A DNA stretch of 12,224 nucleotides from Ponticaulis sp. (GTDB lineage Bacteria; Pseudomonadota; Alphaproteobacteria; Caulobacterales; Hyphomonadaceae), in assembly GCA_002699325.1 (NCBI GenBank), contig PABS01000031.1, positions 6,368 to 18,591 of the forward strand. The letters run 5' to 3'. The position numbers were made by a program, and so were the translations under genes. The notes under the pieces were generated by a model. That model was not told the origin of the DNA, did no database searches, and saw only the letters and a program-made list of their open reading frames with translations. Positions 1-6,639 of the stretch are shown here, in pieces (the first letter of the stretch is position 1; the number at the start of each line of letters is the position of its first letter).

Positions 1-79
1 TGAGCGTGTGAAGTTTCAGTTTCGGCATTGGAACCCGCGCTCGGTCGCCTAGTTCTTTTTGCTGAAAGGACTGATTTTC

Positions 80-1314
80 ATGGGAAAGATGCATTCGGCA
101 GCCGTTGAGCGGCTTGAGAAGGTTTGCGCGCGCAAACAGAACTTCAAGGAAACGCTTCTGAGGCTGCAATATCCGACTGAGACGCTTGCAGCATCTATTC
201 CGCTGCGTCGCGATGATGGCTCTCTGCAGATCGTGAAGGCATGGCGCTGCCGGTACAATTCCCTGCGTGGCCCGACCAAGGGCGGTATCCGGTTTCACCA
301 GAGCGTCTCCATGGATGAGGTTATGACGCTCGGCTTCTGGATGACGATCAAGACTGCTGTCGCGGATGTGCCGTTCGGCGGAGCAAAAGGTGCTGCTCAG
401 ATTGATGCGAGCGAACTCTCGGCGCGTGAATTGGAGAACCTGTCGCGCGGTTATGTGCGTTCGTTCTACAGTCTGATCGGTCCGGACAAAGACGTTCCGG
501 CGCCTGATGTCGCCACGGCGGCAAGCCCATGGCCTGGATGGCAGATGAGTATTTTCATCTGAGGGACGCTCAGCACCCTGCGGTTATCACGGGCAAACCG
601 GTCAGGTTTTTCGGCTCGGAAGGACGGAGCGCCGCGACCGGTAAGGGTGCTGCGCTGTGTGTGGATGTGCTGAAAGATCGTCTGCCATTTGATCTCAAAG
701 GCGCGCGCGTGGCCGTTCAGGGGTATGGCAATGCGGGGATGCAAATTGCCCGCGAACTGGCTGACCGGGGGATGAAAGTTATTGCCGTCTCTGACTCGTC
801 GGCCTGTGTCGTGAATGATGATGGCCTCGACCTCGACACTCTGGAAGATCACAAGAAGGACACGGGAGAGGTGAAAGACTTTGACGGAGCGGAAAGCAAA
901 GATCGCGATGTCATCGTATCGCTGGACTGTGACCTGTTTGTACCGGCGGCGCTTGGTGGCGTGATTAATGAGGACAATGTCTCGGACGTTTCAGCGAAAG
1001 CCATCCTCGAGGTGGCCAACGGGCCGGTCGATCCATCTGCTGACAAGGCGCTTTATGAAAAAGGCGTGGTGATCATTCCCGACGTGCTCGCCAATTCAGG
1101 CGGCGTGATCGTCTCCTATTTTGAGTGGTTGCAGAATAAATCCGGCCATTACTGGACAGCAGACGAGGTCAATGATCGCCTGAAAAAACAGATCAGTGCA
1201 GCCGCCGAAGCAGTATCCGACCTGACAGACGATGATGCGGGCTTGCGGGATGCAGCCTACGAACTGGCTGTCACGCGGATTGCTGAAACCGTCGATACGC
1301 TGATCGCAGATTGA
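80..1314 (+). pseudogene. Glu/Leu/Phe/Val dehydrogenase (glutamate-type), broken by a single-base frameshift
   Basis: Predicted NAD(P)-dependent amino-acid dehydrogenase interconverting glutamate and 2-oxoglutarate plus ammonium in the cytosol; substrate (Glu versus Leu/Phe/Val) cannot be fixed from sequence. The N-terminal catalytic half (frame 80-562) carries [19 protein letters not shown] and [10 protein letters not shown], the usual substrate-pocket and catalytic Lys/Asp blocks. The Rossmann half (frame ending 1314) carries [32 protein letters not shown] and LANSGGVIVSYFEW. The two halves lie in different frames and join near 518-522. Adding one base there gives a continuous protein of about 411 residues, normal for the family, so one base has been lost. 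Start ATG 80 is preferred because AAAGGA at 65-70 sits 9 bases upstream; a TTG at 59 is in frame but lacks a site. Either a true recent pseudogene or a sequencing error; the rest of both halves looks undecayed. Confidence 0.9.
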
Positions 1315-1414
1315 TTAAGCACTGGAACGCGCGAATAAGGACTCACTTCAGGCCTTTGAATTCAGGGTGAAGCTCACTAACTAAAACCCTGAGTAAAGTA
1401 AGGATTCAGATTAA

Positions 1415-2362
1415 GTGAGTTGGGACCCGTATGCGGCGCTCGGTCTGTCGAGAGGCGCTGATGCCGCCGCTGTGAAAAAAGCCTATCGTAAGATGGCCAA
1501 AGAGCTGCACCCTGATGTGCGCCCGAACGATGCTGCTGCTGAAGACAAGTTCAAGCGCGCAACGGCGGCGTTCAACCTGCTTTCCGATCCCGACAAGAAA
1601 GCCAAGTATGACCGCGGCGAGATCGACGCGGACGGTCAGGAACAGGCCCGCTTCCACAGTGGCCATCCTTTTGGAGGTGGCGGTGGACGCGGTGGTGCTG
1701 GCCCGTGGGGTCAGCAAACCGAGTTTCGGACCCACAATTTCAATGCTGGTCGCCAGGAACCGGGAATGGACGGGTTTGAGGACCTGTTCTCAGGCCTGTT
1801 TGGCGGCGGTGGCGGACGCGGTGCACGTCGCCCGCAATCTGCACGCGGTCAGGATGCGCGCTATCAGATCGACGTCGATTTCCTTGATGCTGTGACCGGC
1901 AAGAAACAGCGCCTTGGCATGACGGACGGCAAGGTCTTTGACGTAAACATTCCAGCCGGCGTGACCACTGGTCAGACCTTGCGGCTGCGTTCACAGGGCC
2001 ATCCTGGCATGGGCGGTGCCCCGCCCGGAGACGCGCTGATCGAAGTGCGTGTCAAAGATCATCCGATCTTCAAGCGCGATGGCGACAATCTGCGTATGAC
2101 TGTGCCGATCTCTCTGACCGAAGCGGTTGAGGGCGCAAAGATTGAAGTGCCAACGCCGATGGGCCGGAAAAACCTATCTGTGCCATCTGGTGCGAAGGGC
2201 GGTTCAACTCTGCGCATGAAGAAGCTGGGCATTCAGAAGAAAGACAATCCGGGCGATCTTTATATTACCTTGCAGATTGTGCTGCCTGAAAAACCATCCA
2301 GCGAGCTGAAGGATTTCGTGAAAAACTGGGATCAGCGCGAGGAAAAGCCTGCGCGGCCATAA
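1415..2362 (+). CDS. DnaJ-class (type B, CbpA-like) co-chaperone
   Basis: Cytosolic J-domain protein expected to stimulate the ATPase of DnaK-type Hsp70 and hand over unfolded clients. The J domain covers about residues 3-66, with the signature HPD at 32-34. A long Gly/Phe-rich linker (about 84-142) follows, holding two polyglycine tracts. The C-terminal substrate-binding domain runs from about 148 to 305 (DVNIPAGVTTGQTLRLRSQG and a second KNLSVPSGAKGGSTLRMK repeat). There is no CXXCXGXG zinc-finger cluster, which separates it from canonical DnaJ and makes it a type-B (CbpA-like) protein; 315 residues is normal for that class. The start is GTG at 1415, since the J domain begins within five residues and TAAGGA at 1399-1404 lies 10 bases upstream. 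It is monocistronic, 100 bases after the dehydrogenase. No dnaK or grpE is nearby, so this is not the main heat-shock operon. Confidence 0.93.
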   Translation: MSWDPYAALGLSRGADAAAVKKAYRKMAKELHPDVRPNDAAAEDKFKRATAAFNLLSDPDKKAKYDRGEIDADGQEQARFHSGHPFGGGGGRGGAGPWGQQTEFRTHNFNAGRQEPGMDGFEDLFSGLFGGGGGRGARRPQSARGQDARYQIDVDFLDAVTGKKQRLGMTDGKVFDVNIPAGVTTGQTLRLRSQGHPGMGGAPPGDALIEVRVKDHPIFKRDGDNLRMTVPISLTEAVEGAKIEVPTPMGRKNLSVPSGAKGGSTLRMKKLGIQKKDNPGDLYITLQIVLPEKPSSELKDFVKNWDQREEKPARP

Positions 2363-2373
2363 CTACCCCGCGC
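2351..2373. terminator. Possible shared hairpin across the abutting stop codons
   Basis: GCGCGG at 2351-2356 and CCGCGC at 2368-2373 form a perfect six-bp GC-only inverted repeat with an 11-base loop. The loop contains the J-protein stop (2360-2362) and the permease stop (2363-2365, reverse strand). A hairpin here could end transcription in both directions, but there is no T tract on either side and the stem lies inside coding sequence, so it may be chance. Confidence 0.25.
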
Positions 2374-3607
2374 TCCAGAGATAAATCTGGCCAGCGATTG
2401 CGATCAAACAAAAGACCAGACCCAGAAGCGGGATGATGCGCCAGATATTCGGTGCGTCTTCCGGTTGCGTCTGGCCCTTGAGGCGCCAGAGTGAGGCGTT
2501 CACGCCCGCAAAAACAATCAGAATGACGAGGCTGGTCGCACTGGCCAGGCCTTTTAGCGGCACAAATAGTGCAAGCGCCAGAACGATGGCGAGCGAGATT
2601 CCCGTGGCGATAACTGGTGTTTTCGTTTTGCTGTTTATCCGTCCAAGAAACTCTGGTGCAGCCATTCTGGCGTCACGCCCCAGATCCATCAGAAGCCGGG
2701 CGGCAGCAATGATCTGCGTGAGGCCACCGTTTACAATTACGAACAGACTGGCAATGGCAATCGGCAGGGTGGGCCAGCCCTCTCGACCAACAGCTTCAAC
2801 GAGCGGCGCGCGTGCGTCAGCGATTTGATCAATGTCGTCATGACCGATCAAAGCGGCTGAGATCGCCAGATAAAAAGCGAAGACAATGATCATGGCGATA
2901 ATTATGGCGCGCGGCAGATTGCGTTTGACGTCTTTTACCTCCTCGGCGGTCTGGGCCATGTCACCAAAACCGATGAAGGAATAGACTGCCAGGAAGGCGC
3001 CGGCGAACAGGCCCGACATTGCCGTGCCATCAAAGCTGCTCAGCTCGCCTATCATTTTCGATGGCGCAGCAGCGAGTGAGTCGCGCGTTACGAAGAGCAC
3101 AAATAACAGGGCCAGTATGCCCACCGCTGTTGTGATGGTCATGAAGGTTGCGCTCTCCTTCATGCCAGCGATGGAAATGATACTGAGAACGGCGATGAGG
3201 CCTGTAATGGCGACCCAGTCTGGTACCGCAACAATGCTGGAGAGATAGCTCGCAAAACCCGTCGTGATCGTGGCCCCGCTGACAATATTGGCAATGACGA
3301 GCATCCAGCCTGCTAACGAGCCAAACTTCCGGCTGTTGAAAGCTTTCTCGACGTAGTCGATCGGGCCGGCTGCAGTTGGGATACGTGCGCCAATTTCGGA
3401 GAATGACAGGGCTGTGGTAATGGCCACGAGGCCCGCAAGCAGATAGGCGAGCGGTGAGAGGGTGCCAGCCTCGCCAATCACTTCGCCGATAACAACAAAG
3501 ATGCCTGCGCCCAGAATGGTACCTGATCCGTAGAAGACGAGGCCTGACAGGCCCATGCTGCGGTTGAGGGACTGGCCGCTGCCATCGGCACTTGCTGTTT
3601 GCGTCAT
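2363..3607 (-). CDS. APC-superfamily amino-acid permease
   Basis: Polytopic inner-membrane transporter, predicted 414 residues, about 12 hydrophobic segments. The first membrane segment carries the APC-family signature GSGTILGAGIF (about residues 27-37), the unwound substrate-binding helix of LeuT-fold APC carriers. A second family hallmark is SFIGFGDMAQTAEEVKDVKR followed by LPRAI, the helix-6/7 region of APC permeases. Substrate is probably an amino acid or polyamine taken up with H+ or exchanged; it cannot be specified. The ATG at 3607 is chosen over a TTG at 3661 because homologous APC N-termini are short and hydrophilic before helix 1 and the 18-residue extension looks non-coding; neither has a strong ribosome site. 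It converges on the J-protein gene with no intervening base and diverges from the PepSY-response-regulator cluster. Confidence 0.9.
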   Translation of the reverse strand: MTQTASADGSGQSLNRSMGLSGLVFYGSGTILGAGIFVVIGEVIGEAGTLSPLAYLLAGLVAITTALSFSEIGARIPTAAGPIDYVEKAFNSRKFGSLAGWMLVIANIVSGATITTGFASYLSSIVAVPDWVAITGLIAVLSIISIAGMKESATFMTITTAVGILALLFVLFVTRDSLAAAPSKMIGELSSFDGTAMSGLFAGAFLAVYSFIGFGDMAQTAEEVKDVKRNLPRAIIIAMIIVFAFYLAISAALIGHDDIDQIADARAPLVEAVGREGWPTLPIAIASLFVIVNGGLTQIIAAARLLMDLGRDARMAAPEFLGRINSKTKTPVIATGISLAIVLALALFVPLKGLASATSLVILIVFAGVNASLWRLKGQTQPEDAPNIWRIIPLLGLVFCLIAIAGQIYLWSAG

Positions 3608-3663
3608 AGTTTCATAACCGGTCGCCCCGATTGTTGTTCCGATGCAAAAAGAGAACTGCAATT

Positions 3664-3690
3664 TGTACGCGGAAACTCTAAGATGTACGC
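3664..3690 (+). repeat. Direct repeat TGTACGC x2, 20-bp period
   Basis: Identical heptamers TGTACGC occur at 3664-3670 and 3684-3690, start to start 20 bases, close to two helical turns, in the 126-bp space between the divergent permease and PepSY genes. The phasing fits a dimeric or tandem DNA-binding protein on one face of the helix, but a seven-base pair of repeats can be accidental. Confidence 0.3.
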
Positions 3691-3692
3691 AT

Positions 3693-3727
3693 TGTTCAGA
3701 GACGGTTCAGCGATTTCGAAGTAGAAA
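3693..3727 (+). promoter_or_regulatory. PhoP-box-like tandem repeat with downstream -10
   Basis: TGTTCA (3693-3698), five bases, then GGTTCA (3704-3709): an 11-bp-period direct repeat. It matches the architecture of the enterobacterial PhoP box, (T/G)GTTTA-N5-(T/G)GTTTA, with T changed to C at position five of both half-sites. A plausible -10, TAGAAA (3722-3727), begins 12 bases after the box, the spacing known for PhoP-activated promoters. It lies directly upstream of a gene cluster encoding a PhoP-type regulator, so autoregulation is the simple reading. Transcription would start about 3733-3735, at or next to the ATG at 3734. Confidence 0.5.
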
Positions 3728-3733
3728 CACACC

Positions 3734-4033
3734 ATGAAGCCATTCCTTGCGATCTGTCTTGCGGCCAGCCTGTTCACGGTGACGCCCGCGTTTGCCCAGT
3801 TCGGGCAGACCAACCTCCTGCCTCAGCAGGAGCGTGATGCCGTGCGCCAGGGCCGCCTGCTGAGCCTTGGCGAGATCTATAATATGATGCGAGAACGCTA
3901 TCGGGGTGGTCAGCCAGTCAGCGCTCAGATGCTGGACGGTGATCGGTATCTGATCCGCTGGGAAGTTCAGGGACGCGTAAAGGAGCTGGTCGTGAGCGCA
4001 CGCAATGGCCAGGTTCTGAGTGAAAGAGGGTAA
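3734..4033 (+). CDS. Small secreted PepSY-like protein, candidate modulator of the adjacent sensor kinase (FeuN-like)
   Basis: A 99-residue protein with a classical signal peptide: MK, a hydrophobic core to about residue 17, then a PAFA cleavage site after residue 21. The mature part is therefore periplasmic, about 78 residues. Cys8 is inside the hydrophobic core and followed by no usable lipobox, so it is not a lipoprotein. Residues about 45-99 look like a single PepSY-type domain: an amphipathic helix (SLGEIYNMMRERYRGG), then paired strands DRYLIRWEVQGRVKELVVSA with the closing NGQVL. PepSY domains often act as inhibitors or folding modules of envelope proteins. The gene ends six bases before the response regulator, indicating co-transcription. 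In Sinorhizobium the FeuPQ system has a small periplasmic negative modulator, FeuN, in the same place; equivalence here is inference. No Shine-Dalgarno is visible; a leaderless start is possible. Confidence 0.85.
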   Translation: MKPFLAICLAASLFTVTPAFAQFGQTNLLPQQERDAVRQGRLLSLGEIYNMMRERYRGGQPVSAQMLDGDRYLIRWEVQGRVKELVVSARNGQVLSERG

Positions 4034-4039
4034 GACGCT

Positions 4040-4717
4040 ATGAGAATGCTCGTTGTTGAAGATGATCCGGATCTGCGTCGCCAGCTTTCAGACGCGCTGA
4101 CCCATGCTGGCTATGCCGTGGATACGTCTGAGGATGGTGAAGACGGCCATTTTCTGGGCGACACCGAGCCTTACGATGCGGTGATCCTCGATCTCGGCCT
4201 GCCAAAGATGGATGGCGTCACAGTTCTTGAGCGCTGGCGTGAAGATGGCAAGGATTTCCCTGTGCTGATCCTGACCGCGCGAGACCGCTGGTCTGAAAAA
4301 GTGGCCGGGTTTGATGCGGGCGCTGATGACTATTTGACCAAGCCTTTCTACACAGAAGAGCTTCTGGCGCGTGTGCGGGCGCTGCTGCGGCGGGCTTCGG
4401 GCCATGCCAGCGCTGCACTCGAGTGTGGTGATCTGCGAGTCGATACGCGTGCCGCTCGCGCAACTGTCGGCGGCAAGGCCATTAAACTTACGGCTCATGA
4501 ATATCGCGTTCTGCAATACATGATGCACCATCAGGGCCGTGTTGTACCGCGCACAGAACTTGTCGAGCATATTTACGATCAGGATTTTGACCGCGATTCC
4601 AACACGATTGAGGTTTTCATCGGTCGCCTGCGCAAGAAAATCGGATCTGACCGGATCGCAACGGAGCGCGGCCTTGGCTATCGCCTGATCAATCCGGACA
4701 CTGAAGCCAGCGCATGA
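4040..4717 (+). CDS. OmpR/PhoP-family response regulator (FeuP/PhoP-like)
   Basis: A DNA-binding response regulator of 225 residues. The receiver domain (1-118) has the acidic pair D8/D9, phosphoacceptor D51 in VILDLGLPKMDG, T79 in ILTA and K101 in LTKPF, so all switch residues are present. The C-terminal winged-helix (about 126-220) shows the OmpR pattern: LTAHEYRVLQYMMHHQGRVV, then SNTIEVFIGRLRKKIG and the GLGYRL wing. Best-matching subgroup by eye is PhoP/QseB/FeuP. GAGG at 4026-4029 inside the end of the preceding gene serves as ribosome site. The ATG of the kinase overlaps the stop of this gene (ATGA at 4714-4717), so the two are translationally coupled. It likely binds the 11-bp-period repeat at 3693-3709 and so controls its own operon (inference). 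Confidence 0.95.
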   Translation: MRMLVVEDDPDLRRQLSDALTHAGYAVDTSEDGEDGHFLGDTEPYDAVILDLGLPKMDGVTVLERWREDGKDFPVLILTARDRWSEKVAGFDAGADDYLTKPFYTEELLARVRALLRRASGHASAALECGDLRVDTRAARATVGGKAIKLTAHEYRVLQYMMHHQGRVVPRTELVEHIYDQDFDRDSNTIEVFIGRLRKKIGSDRIATERGLGYRLINPDTEASA

Positions 4718-6090
4718 ATCTGGCTCGTATGTCGCTCGCCCGCCGACTTGTTGTCGGGGCGGCGGTCTGGAGCCTGGTCATGCTCGCGCTGACGGCTGTG
4801 ATCCTGTCAGTGATCAACCGCCAGCAGACGCTGGAACTTCTGCATGGTGAGTTGAATGCAACGCTGGACACGCTGACGCGTGCGGCTTCGGAGTCAGACA
4901 GTGATGTGCTGATTGCGCCCATGCTCGCGCCATCAGATCAGAGGTTTCGCACTCCCTTGTCTGGCCGGTACTGGCTGGCGGCCGCGCTCGATGAGAATGG
5001 CAATATTCTCAGTGATGAAAGTTCCAACTCGGTCTGGGACTGGGTAGTCCCGTGGGAGGATTTTGCCATCGAAGAAGCCGTCGCCGGAAATGGCGAGCCG
5101 CAATATTCAAACACCATTGGCCCGGATAATGAGCCTGTGCATCTGGCGACAAAAGCCATCATCCTTCCCGGGCGAGACAATCCGGTTGTGCTGATTACAG
5201 GCGCTGACAGACGTCCGACAGATCGGATTACCCGTCAGTTTGCCTATACACTTGTGATTGCTCTGGCGCTGTTGGCTGTTGGGCTGATCATCGCGCTGGT
5301 CATTCAGGTTCGTCTGGGTCTCGCGCCTCTGGCACGTGTGCAGCGGGATGTGGCCGATATCCGTGTTGGCGAGAAGCATCGCCTGGATGATGATTATCCG
5401 AGCGAGCTTCTGCCGCTGACGGCAGAACTGAATAAACTGCTTGAGCACAACAAGAATGTGGTCGACCGGGCACGGACCCATGTTGGTAATCTGGCCCATG
5501 CTCTGAAAACACCGATCGCCGTTCTGATGAATGAAGCCAAAGGCGAGGATAGTTTCTCCGATCTTGTGCGCCGTCAGACAGGCGCCATGCGGGACAATGT
5601 TCAGCATTATCTCAAGCGCGCGCAGGCCGCCGCCCGCGCAGAAGTGCTGGGCGCGCGCACGCCGGTTGAGCCCGTCATTGAAGATCTGACCCGCCTGATG
5701 CAGCGCCTGTTCAATGAAAAGGGCATCACAGTTGCTCCGGGACAGGTTCAGCCACTCATCTTCCGGGGCGAGCGGCAGGACATTGAAGAGATGCTGGGCA
5801 ATCTTCTTGAGAATGCCTGCAAGTTTGCCAGATCAAAAGTCCGTGTGATTGCCGAGAGCGGCGAAGGCGAAAATCTGGTGATTCACATAGATGATGACGG
5901 GCCCGGGCTCTCACCTGATGAGCGTACAGAAGCCATGAAACGCGGCGTCAGACTGGACGAAACGGCGCCTGGCACGGGCCTTGGTCTCTCCATCGTGAAA
6001 GACCTTGCAGAGCTCTACACGGGCGGTTTTGAACTGTCAGACAGCCCATTGGGCGGACTTCGTGCCACATTGATTTTGCCGTCCGTCTGA
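4714..6090 (+). CDS. PhoQ/FeuQ-type sensor histidine kinase
   Basis: Inner-membrane sensor kinase, 458 residues. TM1 is about residues 12-34, followed by a periplasmic sensor domain of about 140 residues (35-175), TM2 at 177-199 and a HAMP-like linker (about 200-250). The dimerisation/phosphoacceptor helix reads NLAHALKTPIAVL, with H262 as the phosphorylated residue. The HxLKTPxAVL form is that of PhoQ rather than the common HELRTPL. The ATPase domain has N367 in the N box (LLENACKFA), the G1 box DDDGPGL (393-399) and the G2 box GTGLGLSIVKDL (about 417). All catalytic boxes are intact. The periplasmic part is acidic in patches (SESDSD, DEN, SDESS) as in PhoQ, where acidic clusters sense divalent cations, but the ligand here is unknown. 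It is expected to phosphorylate the overlapping upstream regulator, and the PepSY-like protein could touch the sensor domain. Confidence 0.95.
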   Translation: MNLARMSLARRLVVGAAVWSLVMLALTAVILSVINRQQTLELLHGELNATLDTLTRAASESDSDVLIAPMLAPSDQRFRTPLSGRYWLAAALDENGNILSDESSNSVWDWVVPWEDFAIEEAVAGNGEPQYSNTIGPDNEPVHLATKAIILPGRDNPVVLITGADRRPTDRITRQFAYTLVIALALLAVGLIIALVIQVRLGLAPLARVQRDVADIRVGEKHRLDDDYPSELLPLTAELNKLLEHNKNVVDRARTHVGNLAHALKTPIAVLMNEAKGEDSFSDLVRRQTGAMRDNVQHYLKRAQAAARAEVLGARTPVEPVIEDLTRLMQRLFNEKGITVAPGQVQPLIFRGERQDIEEMLGNLLENACKFARSKVRVIAESGEGENLVIHIDDDGPGLSPDERTEAMKRGVRLDETAPGTGLGLSIVKDLAELYTGGFELSDSPLGGLRATLILPSV

Positions 6091-6126
6091 CCCATTTATC
6101 GCTTAAGAATAAATCGGGAGACTTCC

Positions 6127-6576
6127 ATGCGCGCTCGCGCCCGCCGTTTCTGGCTGATCATCACTGCAGGCGTCCTGCTGACAGGCGCTGTCGGACTGAC
6201 GCTTTATTCCATCTCCAGCGAGATCGACGCCTTCTATGTGCCAGCCGATCTGGTTGAGCGCGGCGGCGGTACGGTTGGCGAGCGGGCCGAGATTGGCGGG
6301 TTGGTCAAAGAAGGCTCGATCATCACTCTGGAGACTGGTGAACTGCGCTTTGTCGTCGAAGATGCGACCGCAGAGATCGCGGTCCAATTTGATGGCTTCA
6401 TTCCAGATCTTTTTCGCGAGGGCCAGGGCGTGATCTGCAAAGGCACATTTGTCGATCCCTGGACATTTCAGGCCAGCGAGCTGCTCGCCAAGCACGATGA
6501 GAACTACATGCCAAAAGCTCTGGAAGACGAGTTGAAAGAGCAAGGCGTTTATCGCGGCGAGGAAGAGGGCGTTTAA
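6127..6576 (+). CDS. ccmE: Cytochrome c-type biogenesis heme chaperone CcmE
   Basis: Periplasm-facing, membrane-anchored heme chaperone of System I cytochrome c maturation. It receives heme from CcmC/D with CcmAB and passes it to CcmF/H for attachment to apocytochromes. One N-terminal anchor (about residues 8-29, FWLIITAGVLLTGAVGL) is followed by an OB-fold beta barrel with RAEIGGLVKEGSI and the strongly conserved FVVEDATAEIAVQFDG and FREGQGVICKG segments. The covalent heme-binding site is H123 in LAKHDENYMPK, with the partner tyrosine Y127. Length (149) is typical. GGGAG at 6116-6120 precedes the ATG by six bases. The gene follows the kinase by 36 bases and could be read through from it. It is isolated: no ccmF, ccmG, ccmH or ccmI flanks it, whereas in rhizobia cycHJKL (J = ccmE) follow feuPQ. 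Confidence 0.95.
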   Translation: MRARARRFWLIITAGVLLTGAVGLTLYSISSEIDAFYVPADLVERGGGTVGERAEIGGLVKEGSIITLETGELRFVVEDATAEIAVQFDGFIPDLFREGQGVICKGTFVDPWTFQASELLAKHDENYMPKALEDELKEQGVYRGEEEGV

Positions 6577-6603
6577 GGCCGTCTGCTGATCGTCACAAAT
6601 CCA

Positions 6604-6612
6604 TGCTATATT
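6604..6612 (+). promoter_or_regulatory. Candidate extended -10 promoter for the EEP-family gene
   Basis: TGCTATATT reads as an extended -10 (TGn) followed by TATATT, five of six matches to the housekeeping -10. It lies in the 51-base gap after ccmE, and no good -35 is visible. A start point near 6618-6620 would leave a leader of about 8 bases before ATG 6628, or about 20 before ATG 6640. Confidence 0.4.
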
Positions 6613-6639
6613 CCCCCAACAGTTGAGATGGGGGAAGGT

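Noticed and set aside
1..79. End of an upstream gene or a promoter before the dehydrogenase
   Set aside because: Too little sequence to support a coding frame, and no convincing -35/-10 pair; only the AAAGGA ribosome site at 65-70 is supported.
511..525. Programmed -1 ribosomal frameshift in the dehydrogenase
   Set aside because: A slip back at ACG-GCG would restore the frame, but there is no X-XXY-YYZ heptamer and this family is not known for frameshifting; mutation or sequencing error is simpler.
849..1046. Reverse-strand open frame inside the dehydrogenase
   Set aside because: It is a shadow of the forward gene: no family resemblance, no ribosome site, and the forward frame has clear conserved motifs.
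1362..1392. TCAGGGT/ACCCTGA inverted repeat after the dehydrogenase as a terminator
   Set aside because: Seven bp with a 17-base loop and no T tract; too weak to call.
3734..3766. Lipoprotein signal in the PepSY-like protein (Cys8)
   Set aside because: The residues before Cys8 (FLAI) do not form a lipobox and a clear signal peptidase I site AFA-Q follows at residue 21.
4088..4570. 160-codon reverse-strand open frame within the response regulator
   Set aside because: It overlaps a fully conserved regulator gene; the translated sequence has no recognisable domain and reflects codon bias.
6094..6114. ATTTAT/ATAAAT inverted repeat between kinase and ccmE as an operator
   Set aside because: Six AT-only base pairs with a nine-base spacer; expected by chance at this length.
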